This document shows positions 6,620-14,443 of a DNA stretch of 15,017 nt, piece after piece (within the stretch, counting starts at the first letter, position 1; the number at the start of each line of letters is the position of its first letter). Made by a program: the position numbers and the translations under genes. Where the stretch lies: the NCBI GenBank assembly GCA_039819065.1, contig JBCBSS010000178.1, positions 1 through 15,017 on the forward strand, in the 5' to 3' direction. This DNA comes from JBCBSS01 sp039819065. GTDB lineage: Bacteria; Bacteroidota; Bacteroidia; Cytophagales; Cyclobacteriaceae. The notes under the pieces are model-generated. The model had not been told where the DNA came from. It saw only the letters and a program-made list of their open reading frames with translations, and searched no databases.

Positions 6620-8502
6620 ACGCCAACTGGAATGTCAATGAGAACAGTTGTACCCTTAACTCCTGCCGACTCGATGCTAAACTTACCCTTCCACGTTTCT
6701 ATTCTGGATCGGATATTTTTGAGCCCGATTCCGGAGTTGAGTGCTTTGAGCTTTTCCTTTATACCGATGCCGTCATCCTCCATAATGATATTTAAATTCT
6801 TGTCATGACGATTGATTTGCAGGGTGATGTTATTCGCCTCCGCATGCTTCAATATGTTCTGAATCAGCTCTTGCAATATGCGGTAGATCGCAATCTCGAG
6901 GTTCATCTCCAGACGGTCGTCCATGCCATACATGTACAGTTGCGTTTTGAGATTGGCCGATAACTCCGAGTCGGAGAGCAATTGTTCTATCGCAGATGGT
7001 AAACCGTACTTTAGCAAGGCTCCTGGCATCATATTGTGGGATATCCGTCTTACTTCGCTGGCGGCTTCGTCGATCAGCTTGTTGACCTGACCGTCTTCTG
7101 TATCCTGCTCAAGCCTATGCTTTACAGCCGTAAGCATAATGCCAACGCTGTCATGCAAATCCCTGGCCACCCTGATACGCTCTTTTTCCTGCGTTTCAGT
7201 GACAGCCTGTAGCAACTCATTTTGCTTTTGATTGGAAGATCGCTGTTTGTAGATAATGAATAGCAAAATGCCCACTATTAAAAGTACCCCAGTACCAATT
7301 AACAGTCTACGGATCAACAAACTTTGCTTTTCGATACCGGCTTCCTTTTCCAGGTTTTCCTTAGAAAGGGCTAATATTTCATTCTCCTTTTTCTGCGTCT
7401 CATACTTTAATTCGAGCTCAGAGATTTTGTTGAGGTGAGCAATGCCTGTCGTACTATCTTTCCAGACCTCATACTGTTTGCGGTGATAAAGTGCCTGCTT
7501 ATAGTCTACCGTTTGTTCATATACATGAGAAAGGTTTTTATGTATGTCTCTCACAAAATCCTTGGTACCCAATTTTTGAGCAATGCTCAAAGCCTCGTGC
7601 CAGAACTGGCTCGCCTTACTATAGTCGTTCACCTCATCATAGAAATCCCCTAGATGATTTAAACTTTGCATGAGCCTGAATTCATTCTTGAGCTTTTTTC
7701 TGATTTCATAGGCTTCCGTGTGGTAATATAGTGCAGAATCATATTTTGCTTTTTTCTGCATGATCTGACCGAGTTGGCTCAGGACATTTGAAAGGACGTA
7801 ATCGTTCTTTGCCTGCTTGTTGAAAATGAGACTTTCCTTGTAAGCCACAATCGCCTCATCCAAACTTTCTAACTCAAAGTAAGTATTCCCCAGGTTGAGG
7901 TAACGGATAGCCAATTTTGATGAATCACCCTTATCGGTAAACGCTATGGCTTTTTGCATATATTCAGTGGTGCGGCCCCATTGCTCCATTCTGGCATAGA
8001 ATGTAGCGATATTGTTATAGGCACCAGATAACACCGACTTGTCATCGCCTTCTTTGGCGATCTGTATGGCACTCAGGGTATTGGAAATGGCATCATCAAA
8101 TTCACCCAGGTTGGCGTATGATATGGAAGCAGCTAAATAAGCCTGACAAAGCAATTCCTGTTTTTCAATTTGACTTGCCAGGTTTATGGCTTTTTGAGCC
8201 TGCTCTAAAGCTTGGTTATAGTTATTATGCACATAAGATAGGCGACTTTTGATGATGCAAGATCGAATAACACCCAGTTCATAATCTACTATTTTACTTA
8301 TAGAAAAAGCTGAATCGGCATAGAGCCTTGCATTGGTAGTATCCCTATTATCAAAGAAAGACTGAGATAATGTGGTGAGGGTATTAATGCGGCTGGTATC
8401 ACTTTCTGCCTTGTTTAATAGAGCTTTTAAACTATCAATTCGAGGTTGCCCGTAAAGGCCAGACGACAGAAAAAACAAACCGATGATCCAAACGAACTTC
8501 AT
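6616..8502 (-). CDS. TPR-containing membrane sensor histidine kinase (HisKA_3 type)
   Basis: 628 residues. A signal peptide (1-18, ending LYG) is followed by a tetratricopeptide array, about 45-345, with recurring motifs such as AYLAASISYANLGEFDDAIS and YLNLGNTYFELESLDEAI. A coiled coil (355-398), one membrane span (399-418) and a short linker come next. The dimerisation/phosphoacceptor helix has ARDLHDSVG with His450. The ATP-binding domain shows N-box ELIQNILKHA (545-554), EDDGIGI (575-581) and SGIGLKNI (590-597). The TPR array should lie in the periplasm and sense a protein or peptide partner, while the kinase faces the cytoplasm and phosphorylates Asp53 of the overlapping regulator. All catalytic elements are present. 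It starts 58 bp behind the methyltransferase gene. Confidence 0.95.
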   Translation of the reverse strand: MKFVWIIGLFFLSSGLYGQPRIDSLKALLNKAESDTSRINTLTTLSQSFFDNRDTTNARLYADSAFSISKIVDYELGVIRSCIIKSRLSYVHNNYNQALEQAQKAINLASQIEKQELLCQAYLAASISYANLGEFDDAISNTLSAIQIAKEGDDKSVLSGAYNNIATFYARMEQWGRTTEYMQKAIAFTDKGDSSKLAIRYLNLGNTYFELESLDEAIVAYKESLIFNKQAKNDYVLSNVLSQLGQIMQKKAKYDSALYYHTEAYEIRKKLKNEFRLMQSLNHLGDFYDEVNDYSKASQFWHEALSIAQKLGTKDFVRDIHKNLSHVYEQTVDYKQALYHRKQYEVWKDSTTGIAHLNKISELELKYETQKKENEILALSKENLEKEAGIEKQSLLIRRLLIGTGVLLIVGILLFIIYKQRSSNQKQNELLQAVTETQEKERIRVARDLHDSVGIMLTAVKHRLEQDTEDGQVNKLIDEAASEVRRISHNMMPGALLKYGLPSAIEQLLSDSELSANLKTQLYMYGMDDRLEMNLEIAIYRILQELIQNILKHAEANNITLQINRHDKNLNIIMEDDGIGIKEKLKALNSGIGLKNIRSRIETWKGKFSIESAGVKGTTVLIDIPVGV

Positions 8503-8560
8503 GATTTAAGCGCGTAAACCTGATATAATTTAACTTTTTCTTTTGGCATTCGAAATCCTA

Positions 8561-9391
8561 CTAGCTATTGCCCTTCGTCCATACACCACTATACACGCTA
8601 ATTCTACCTTCTTCCAGACTGCGAAGTACATTCCTCAACTTCAAGAGTGTATCGCTACCCATGAGCAGATTGAGTCCAATTGATGGAATTTCCTGGGTAA
8701 TGCGCTTTTCTATCAATTCCCTGGTATAGTCTAAAGCCACTTCACGAGTATTTTCGACCGTGACTGGTTTGAATTGTAGATCTTCCAGTATCCTTGCTAA
8801 TGCCTCAGGCTCGATCAGGTAGCTTAATGTAGCCTCATTCGCCCATGGCACAGGGAAGTATAACGGCAGAGGATTCTCTCCTTTTAGAATATCATAGTAA
8901 ACCAACCGGCCACCAGGTTTGAGCACACGCTTGATCTCACCGTAGAATTGCCACTTATCTTCTATGTTCATCTGGACATGTTGCGTCCACACCACGTCAA
9001 AAACCGCATCTTTAAATGGCATACTGAGCGCACTGCCACAAACAAAGTTGATGTCAGTTTGCCCAACCAGATCAGATAATTTACCTGCTGTGAGCACGTA
9101 CTCTTCCGTTAGGTCAATACCCGTCACCTGGCAACCGTAGTTCGACTGAATGTAACGGCAAGCCCCGCCAATGCCACAGCCCACATCCAATACATTTTCA
9201 TGTGGTGAGAAACCAACCATTTCGGCCAGCTCCGCAGTAGCTTCCAATCCTCTCAAATGGAATGCGTCTACTCGAGAAAGTTGATGGTCGTTAACCTCAT
9301 CAAGCGATATTCCCGACTTCAATATTGCCTGAACGATGGTCTCGTATAAATCCAATCGCGTGTAGTGCCTATCTATGTCAGAATGGGTCAT
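8561..9391 (-). CDS. Class I SAM-dependent methyltransferase (sarcosine/dimethylglycine N-methyltransferase-like)
   Basis: 276 residues from ATG 9391, no signal peptide, so cytoplasmic. The Rossmann-type SAM fold shows motif I VLDVGCGIGG (67-76), acidic Asp93 in GIDLT at the end of strand 2, GSALSMPF (119-126), a motif IV region with VVWTQHVQMN (133-142), and the post-motif RVLKPGGRLVYYD (155-167). The N-terminal lead with HYTRLDLYETIVQAI and the WTQHVQMN segment recall the glycine/sarcosine/dimethylglycine N-methyltransferase group, but substrate assignment from sequence alone is unsafe. A small-molecule acceptor is likely. It sits 17 bp behind the NHL lipoprotein and 58 bp ahead of the histidine kinase. 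A methyltransferase between surface and signalling genes is unexpected. Confidence 0.88.
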   Translation of the reverse strand: MTHSDIDRHYTRLDLYETIVQAILKSGISLDEVNDHQLSRVDAFHLRGLEATAELAEMVGFSPHENVLDVGCGIGGACRYIQSNYGCQVTGIDLTEEYVLTAGKLSDLVGQTDINFVCGSALSMPFKDAVFDVVWTQHVQMNIEDKWQFYGEIKRVLKPGGRLVYYDILKGENPLPLYFPVPWANEATLSYLIEPEALARILEDLQFKPVTVENTREVALDYTRELIEKRITQEIPSIGLNLLMGSDTLLKLRNVLRSLEEGRISVYSGVWTKGNS

Positions 9392-9408
9392 TGATAAAGA
9401 CGTCTTGT

Positions 9409-11475
9409 TTAATTTCCTATGGTCACTTTTCTGATCGCACTGTTTTGTGAATCGATTACATAAAGATCACCTTGAGCATCTGCGACGATACCGTATGGCT
9501 CTCTAAATCGTGCCTCATTGCCCAAGCCATCGATAAACCCGGAGGTATTACCCACTATGCCAGCGTTGTTAAATTCATAATCACCGGCTAGGTTCGCAAC
9601 CGCCCACACACCATCATCAAATGGTTGCAATATACGGATGCGATTGTGCCGCATATCGGTTAAATATATCCCATTAGGTGTCCAGGCCAGACCAGCCACT
9701 CTATCGAATATGTCATTGATAGGCAGGTTGATAGGATTTTGTACGGTAGGCGGATTCCCGGCTATGGTGGTCACTATTCCGTCTTTCTGGTTGATCAAAC
9801 GGACGGCGTTGTTTCTCGCATCTGCCACATAAATGTTACCACTAGGATCAAGTACAATATCATTACACTCCGCAAATCGGGCTTGTCTCACAAGCCCATC
9901 GTTGAAGCCATTGTTCTGGGCCACACCAGCTACTATCTCTATTACCCGCTGTGTAGGCTGGTTGGTTACGCGCATGCGCATGATTTGATAACTGTTATCC
10001 ACAATGTACAGCCACTCTTGCGCTGCGTCAAGCGCTATGGCTCTGGGAAAGGCGAAGGAAGGAGTGTTGGCCGCACCAATCATACCTTCGATAGCGATCC
10101 CTATGGTACCATTACCAGCCAATGTAGTTACCTGACCATCGGTATCTATTAAGCGAATGGCATGGTTGTTTTGATCCGCTACATAGATGTTCCCCTGGTC
10201 ATCCACGGCGACATCAATGGGAATACTAAATCTGGCATTGTTACCCACATCATCCACATATCCACCGAAACTACCGGCTACTGTGGTTACTGTCCCATCT
10301 GTGGTCATTCTACGAATGCGGTGGTTATTGACATCCGCAATGATGAGATTACCTTCGTTGTCAAGGGCTGCTCCAGCTGGTAAGTTGAACTGTGCGTTGG
10401 AACCGGTACCATCCGCTTGACCCTGAAAGCCGCCGGCTATTGTAGAAACTACTGCCTCTGTTTCACCGCAGGCAAAACCGAACCACCCCTCATCACACTG
10501 GCAATCACAGCCGTCACCAAAATCATTGGGTACTACAGTACCATTCACACAGGGGATATTGTCAGAACAAGTCTCAGGTGATATTTCACAAAGATTCCCA
10601 TAGAATCCTGCGGGACAATCACAACCACAAGTTGTGGCATTGAACGTGCCGTCATTTTCACAAGCCAGTACCTCGTCACAGCCTTCTGAGGGGCCACAAT
10701 ATGGTGCCGTGACGGCTTCAAAACGCACATATGCTTCCTTTTGAAAGATGCATGTAGGACATACATCTCTTACTCGTCGCTCATATTCTTCCAACCCGAC
10801 GAAGCATAACTGTTCACCCGTGTCGATTAAAGTGGCACATTGATCGTTCTCAGTGATGACACCGAAAATATCCCAATCACTGTATGCCTCCCAAGACGCA
10901 CCTCCAGCTGACCTGTTAAAACTCACATAGAGATCAACACCTGATATGATAAGTTCATCGTCTGTCAAACGATTAACTTCCCAACGCTCGAAGAGCATCT
11001 CGCCCCCGAAAAATTTGATAACAGGCTCACCAATATTTACCCAACCCCAGTTTACCTCACTGTCCTTGATATTGCACGGTCTCCCGGTAAAGTTAAAAGC
11101 CTTCCCATTTTCTGGTGGACTACTTGAGCCCAGAAGTGTCTCCATAGTAGCGGATATGCTTGGATCGGATGGTCCGAATACTAAAGCACGGGTTGTTTCG
11201 ACTGTTGAGTTTTGCCAGAGCCTGTCTTCAAAACTATAATGTTCGTCCCTTACGATTACCATAGTATCACCAGTCTCTGGAGTTATGATTCGATAACTTC
11301 TTTGCCATTCTTTTAAAAGCCATACCTTATTGACCAGTCTTTCTGTTTCTGGTCTTATGTCTGGCCTGATCGCCCCCTCCTCGAAAAGCTGAAGACAACC
11401 ATTGCATAACATCATCATTACGATGGCCAGTGTGGAAAGTATCAGTGCTGGAATTCTATTTTTAGAACCTTTCAT
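9409..11475 (-). CDS. Large lipoprotein with EGF-like modules and NHL repeat propeller
   Basis: 688 residues. A lipoprotein signal with lipobox C-N-G-C puts the lipid on Cys27. Residues ~45-190 form a beta-rich domain (VWLLKEWQRSYRI, LFERWEVNRLTDDELIISG) that could be lipocalin-like. A cysteine-bearing stretch follows at 212-260, then two EGF-like modules at about 260-297 and 303-337 (CGCDCPAGFYGNLC and CDCQCDEGWFGFAC). From 343 to the end lie about six NHL repeats, each with a phrase like GNIYVADQNNHAIRLI preceded by a TVAG segment. NHL repeats fold as a beta-propeller and bind proteins or ligands. A surface-exposed scaffold or receptor is the reasonable inference. It is 12 bp behind the outer-membrane barrel gene and 17 bp ahead of the methyltransferase. 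Confidence 0.9.
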   Translation of the reverse strand: MKGSKNRIPALILSTLAIVMMMLCNGCLQLFEEGAIRPDIRPETERLVNKVWLLKEWQRSYRIITPETGDTMVIVRDEHYSFEDRLWQNSTVETTRALVFGPSDPSISATMETLLGSSSPPENGKAFNFTGRPCNIKDSEVNWGWVNIGEPVIKFFGGEMLFERWEVNRLTDDELIISGVDLYVSFNRSAGGASWEAYSDWDIFGVITENDQCATLIDTGEQLCFVGLEEYERRVRDVCPTCIFQKEAYVRFEAVTAPYCGPSEGCDEVLACENDGTFNATTCGCDCPAGFYGNLCEISPETCSDNIPCVNGTVVPNDFGDGCDCQCDEGWFGFACGETEAVVSTIAGGFQGQADGTGSNAQFNLPAGAALDNEGNLIIADVNNHRIRRMTTDGTVTTVAGSFGGYVDDVGNNARFSIPIDVAVDDQGNIYVADQNNHAIRLIDTDGQVTTLAGNGTIGIAIEGMIGAANTPSFAFPRAIALDAAQEWLYIVDNSYQIMRMRVTNQPTQRVIEIVAGVAQNNGFNDGLVRQARFAECNDIVLDPSGNIYVADARNNAVRLINQKDGIVTTIAGNPPTVQNPINLPINDIFDRVAGLAWTPNGIYLTDMRHNRIRILQPFDDGVWAVANLAGDYEFNNAGIVGNTSGFIDGLGNEARFREPYGIVADAQGDLYVIDSQNSAIRKVTIGN

Positions 11476-11487
11476 GTTGCTTGTGAT

Positions 11488-12222
11488 TTAGAATGAAAAA
11501 TTTAGCCCCACTTGAAGGTGAAGGACATATACAGCATGGTTGACGAAAGCGATTTCAGGTTGAAGCAGCCCTTGCCAGGGTAGCAATAACCGAGGGCCAA
11601 CATAAAGTTGAAAATCATCGGTTAGGTTGTAGAGGTACTCCAGGCTGACTATTCCCGATAATATCACATCGCGATACGGGGCGAGTTCATTGGTGCTTTT
11701 GATCGTTTCAGAGCTACCGTCAGAAAGACTGCTTATCTCATTGATGGTGTGGGTCCGTAAATAGAGATCGGCGTTGATTCCTATTCCTGCTCTGAATTGG
11801 TGGTTACCGATTGGGAAAGTATAACCTGCTACCAGCGGTACAGAAATGAAAAAGTGGTCATAAATCCATGATTGTGATATCGCTGTGAAAGGCGAGGTGT
11901 CAGTCGTCGGCTCAAACGTAGACTCTTGAGTCCGGCCACCTTTGCGCGAAAAAGCAACTCCGGATCTTAATGATAGCCGAGGGTTGATCTGATACGAGGT
12001 ATTAAACCCTAATGAATAGCTAAATCGGCTTTTCATGAGACCATTTGCCTGCTCAGCTTCTGTTCTGGCCAATGCTGAATCTGCCCCTTCGTAATAATGC
12101 TGCCAGCTAATGCCAGGTGCTACCTGAATCCCGAAACTCCATCTCCGTTCTTGCGATATCCCCTGGCTGTAATACAGCAGCAATATCGATACGATTGATA
12201 TTAATGCTTTGGTTTTCATCAT
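11488..12222 (-). CDS. Outer-membrane beta-barrel protein (OMP_b-brl-like)
   Basis: 244 residues with two adjacent in-frame ATGs (12222 and 12219). A signal peptide ends near SQGISQ (residue 24). The mature part alternates residues in amphipathic strands typical of the Bacteroidota PF13568-type barrel: WSFGIQVAPGISWQHYYEG, YSLGFNTSYQINPRLSLRSG, FFISVPLVAGYTF, FRAGIGINADLYL, ILSGIVSLEYLY, FQLYVGPRLLLPW, ending VLHLQVGLNFSF with the terminal Phe expected for barrel assembly. Small barrels of this kind are often called porin-like, but pore activity is not shown. It is the first gene of the run that continues into the NHL lipoprotein (12 bp away), so the two may form a surface complex. Confidence 0.88.
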   Translation of the reverse strand: MMKTKALISIVSILLLYYSQGISQERRWSFGIQVAPGISWQHYYEGADSALARTEAEQANGLMKSRFSYSLGFNTSYQINPRLSLRSGVAFSRKGGRTQESTFEPTTDTSPFTAISQSWIYDHFFISVPLVAGYTFPIGNHQFRAGIGINADLYLRTHTINEISSLSDGSSETIKSTNELAPYRDVILSGIVSLEYLYNLTDDFQLYVGPRLLLPWQGLLQPEIAFVNHAVYVLHLQVGLNFSF

Positions 12223-12416
12223 TTTACAGTGTTGTTCTATACAAATCTCGCAGATGAAAACACTGGATTAATCACCCTAAAGGAGTAATGCTGGGAATAC
12301 TCCGAAAGAGGTATAAAGCAGGTTTGGAGAGGTCATAACTTTGATGAGGAGGTTCGGAAAATAGCTCGGATGACAGATCACAAAGTGATACTTATGTCCA
12401 ACGAAGTAATCATCTC
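12223..12416. promoter_or_regulatory. Divergent promoter region with inverted repeats
   Basis: 194 bp between the minus-strand barrel gene and the plus-strand haloperoxidase gene. It holds an inverted repeat GGAGTA (12282-12287) / TACTCC (12298-12303) with a 10-base gap, and a short palindrome ATCAC-AAA-GTGAT at 12377-12389 close to the haloperoxidase start. TAACTTTG at 12336-12343 matches the Bacteroidota -7 consensus TAnnTTTG on the plus strand, but no TTTG lies at the right distance upstream. Promoters for both directions must lie here or within the flanking genes; their exact places are not clear. Confidence 0.45.
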
Positions 12417-13730
12417 ATGAAACTGATTAATTTAATAAATATCAAGCCATCACGACCCTTTCGATCAATTCTGTTGATAGTGATGAGTATCGCTATCTGT
12501 ACCTCGGGCAATTCCAGGGAATACCAAAGTATACTTGATGAGAAGAACCGGCATGGGCGTGAACTCATCGTTGAGTTAAATAATCTCACCTACACGGTAG
12601 CCGAGCAACACGATCACTTTTATTCATTTGTTGGGATCAGAGCACTGACCATGGTTCATTTAGCTATACATGATGCTTTCAATGCCGTTGAGCCGGAGTT
12701 CGAAACCTACGCGTATCATCGAAAACAACCCAAAGCGAATGCCCATATGGCAGCGGTAAAAGCTACCAGAACCATTCTGCTTAATATTTACCCTGATAGG
12801 CGAGACACCATTCTACAGGTCTGTGATAGGTTAATAGGTATAGAACCATCATCAAAACCCAAGCAGGAGGGGTTGGCATTGGGTGATGCGATAGCCAAGG
12901 TTTATTTAGAACTACGCGAAGGGGATGGCCATGAAAAACAGGGTGACTATACACCAATGACTAAACCGGGTGATTATCAATATACACCGGGTTGGAACAA
13001 CTGGGTGCTTAAGCCCGACTTTAGCTATGCTCGTCCGTTTGCCTTGGATAGCGTAACACAGTTCAGGTCACCTTCGCCACCATCACTGTCTAGCGAGGAA
13101 TATGTGCAGTCCTTCAATGAGGTGAAAAGTTATGGCATGAAAAAGAGCACTGTGAGGTCTAAGGATCAGACCGAGTATGCCCATTGGTGGGCTGAATTTG
13201 CCGAACACAGTTGGAACCGTATTGCAAGGATTGCTGCAGAAGCGCGTGAACTTTCTATACACGAAACAGCTCGGTTATTTGCACTGGTCAACATGAACAT
13301 ATACGATATCTATCTGGCCTCTCTGGAAAGCAAGTACCACTATGATACATGGCGTCCGTTTACGGCTATCCGATCTGCTGGTCAGGACGGAAACTCTAAA
13401 ACCGATCCTGACCGCGACTGGGAGCCGGAAATGCTTACTCCCCCCTGGCCAGAATACCCTTCAGCACACGCAGCAGTTGGGGCCGGAGGTGCAGAAATCA
13501 TGGCTCATGTGTTAGGCTCTCCGAAATTTACTTTCTCAATGGAATCTACCTCATGCTTGGCAGATGCCAGGATCCGTACCTATTATGATTTGAATGATGC
13601 AGCAAATGAATGTGCAGATTCCAGGATCATGAATGGTTATCATTTTAGGTTCGCTACGGAAGAGGGGAAATTACAGGGCCGGCGAATTGCCCAATACATT
13701 GCTGCCACTTATCTCAAGCCATTAGAGTAG
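12417..13730 (+). CDS. Vanadium-dependent haloperoxidase / PAP2-superfamily phosphatase
   Basis: 437 residues with a hydrophobic export signal at about 16-30. The shared active site of vanadium haloperoxidases and PAP2 acid phosphatases is visible: Lys306 and Arg313-Pro314 (K-X6-RP), YPSAHAAVG at 347-355 with Ser349 and His351 (Ala350 replaces the usual Gly of PSGH), and SRIMNGYHFRFA at 402-413 with Arg403 and His409, the residue that would bind vanadate. The Asp four residues after this His in many relatives is Ala413. The upstream helices with VHLAIHDAFNAV (80-91) are typical of the bacterial haloperoxidase-like group. It could oxidise halides with H2O2 or hydrolyse phosphate esters; sequence alone does not decide. 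It is transcribed away from the barrel operon and stands alone. Confidence 0.88.
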   Translation: MKLINLINIKPSRPFRSILLIVMSIAICTSGNSREYQSILDEKNRHGRELIVELNNLTYTVAEQHDHFYSFVGIRALTMVHLAIHDAFNAVEPEFETYAYHRKQPKANAHMAAVKATRTILLNIYPDRRDTILQVCDRLIGIEPSSKPKQEGLALGDAIAKVYLELREGDGHEKQGDYTPMTKPGDYQYTPGWNNWVLKPDFSYARPFALDSVTQFRSPSPPSLSSEEYVQSFNEVKSYGMKKSTVRSKDQTEYAHWWAEFAEHSWNRIARIAAEARELSIHETARLFALVNMNIYDIYLASLESKYHYDTWRPFTAIRSAGQDGNSKTDPDRDWEPEMLTPPWPEYPSAHAAVGAGGAEIMAHVLGSPKFTFSMESTSCLADARIRTYYDLNDAANECADSRIMNGYHFRFATEEGKLQGRRIAQYIAATYLKPLE

Positions 13731-13972
13731 AATAGGCCTAAATCACCCAAAAACAGCACTTCCCTTCAAGGGCGACAAAACGTTAAGCTTTGACACTGCC
13801 CGGACTGTAGCTAAGGTATTTTTTTAGGAGAAAAGAAAGGAGCGGTAGAGCTTTGGCACATCATTGATGATCAGCTACAATTCTCGACCTTCAAAATTAG
13901 TGTTACCAGAGGAGCACATGTTTTGAAGATCATTTATTAGTTGATTAGATACCTAAAAACTTTTTCGGACAC
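13731..13972. other. Intergenic stretch after the haloperoxidase gene
   Basis: 242 bp downstream of the haloperoxidase gene. A short hairpin CCCTT-C-AAGGG lies near 13762-13772 but without a T-run, so it is at best a weak terminator. A plus-strand frame about 13845-13940 (including STFKISVTRGAHVLKIIY before TAG) lacks a start and I do not recognise it; it may be residue of a decayed gene. Nothing else can be supported. Confidence 0.35.
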
Positions 13973-14008
13973 CATCCCGATCGTATCGGGATGCGCTTTT
14001 CGGACTGC
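13973..14008 (-). repeat. Broken fourth copy of the tRNA-derived unit, with strong hairpin
   Basis: On the minus strand this reads GCAGTCCG, AAA, AGCGCA, then a hairpin CATCCCGAT-ACG-ATCGGGATG (9-bp stem, 3-base loop, 13973-13993). The first part matches the D-arm of the tRNA-Pro-derived units (GCAGTCCGGTTAGCGCA) with three substitutions, and the hairpin stands where those units carry TCCCGAC/GTCGGGA. The 5' acceptor strand is absent. The stop codon of the GIY-YIG gene (14010-14008) sits at its edge, so gene and remnant appear joined. The hairpin could also end transcription of the nuclease gene, although no T-run follows. Confidence 0.7.
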
Positions 14009-14283
14009 TAGGCCGATTCCATGAAGAACTGTTGGTATTCTTGCTTTATGAAAGCTTTATTTTTTGTTTTCTTCAGGTGATTTTCAAATTGTAATACCTG
14101 GGTTTTTGAACTGAATGCTCTTTGAAAAACCAGTCTCCAAGGGCCTTTGAATCGCGTGTATTTAGATCGGTTGGTTTGATGGTCGGAGAGTCTTTGCTCC
14201 AGGTGGGTAGTAAATCCATAGTACCATCTGCCATTAGTTTCTGATTCTAATATGTAAACGTAAAACTTCTCTTGCTTCTCCAT
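14008..14283 (-). CDS. GIY-YIG domain nuclease, small stand-alone
   Basis: 91 residues from ATG 14283, preceded by AAAGG about 6 bases ahead. A longer in-frame extension would run through the tRNA gene and is rejected. The single GIY-YIG domain shows YVYILES (8-14, the GIY-type strand), WYYGFTTHLEQRLSDH (20-35) with YYG in place of YIG and the catalytic Arg31, a conserved HQTNRSKYTRF loop, and the helix bearing Glu67 (FENHLKK), the usual metal-binding residue. Members of this UPF0213/YhbQ-like group are about this long; their cellular role is mostly unknown, and relatives in homing and repair enzymes cut one or both DNA strands. It lies 59 bp behind a tRNA gene, across a terminator, and ends in a tRNA-derived remnant. 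Confidence 0.88.
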   Translation of the reverse strand: MEKQEKFYVYILESETNGRWYYGFTTHLEQRLSDHQTNRSKYTRFKGPWRLVFQRAFSSKTQVLQFENHLKKTKNKAFIKQEYQQFFMESA

Positions 14284-14312
14284 CACTGACCTTTCTGTTA
14301 AGCTATAAAATG

Positions 14313-14340
14313 AAAAAAGCTGATCAATTTGACCAGCTTT
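14313..14340 (-). terminator. Intrinsic terminator of the tRNA-Pro transcript
   Basis: On the minus strand, directly after the tRNA, AAAGCTGGTC (14340-14331) pairs with GATCAGCTTT (14325-14316) across a 5-base loop AAATT, with a single G-U pair. The T-run continues to 14313, making six T in a row. This is a good rho-independent terminator for the tRNA and any array transcript, and it means the GIY-YIG gene behind it needs read-through or its own promoter. Confidence 0.8.
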
Positions 14341-14342
14341 AG

Positions 14343-14417
14343 TCGGGATGACTGGATTCGAACCAGCGGCCCCCACGTCCCTAACGTGGTGCGCTAACCG
14401 GACTGCGCCACATCCCG
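14343..14417 (-). tRNA. tRNA-Pro, anticodon AGG
   Basis: 75 bases fold without a mismatch in the acceptor or anticodon arm. Acceptor CGGGATG / CATCCCG with the C1-G72 pair typical of bacterial tRNA-Pro, and A73. D-arm GCGC-AGTCCGGTTA-GCGC with G18-G19. Anticodon arm CCACG-TTAGGGA-CGTGG, anticodon AGG with U33 and G37. Variable loop GGGCC, T-arm GCTGG-TTCGAAT-CCAGT with one G-U pair. CCA is not encoded. It should read CCU, and other CCN codons if A34 is deaminated to inosine. A34 is unusual in bacterial proline tRNAs, which mostly carry GGG, UGG or CGG. It is the downstream member of a 92-bp tandem array of partial copies. Confidence 0.92.
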
Positions 14418-14443
14418 CGATTAGTATTTTCTCTATTTTCCTC

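Noticed and set aside
9638..11239. Several plus-strand frames and a 73-residue minus-strand frame inside the NHL lipoprotein gene
   Set aside because: They lie fully inside a well-supported gene in other frames and show no domain of their own.
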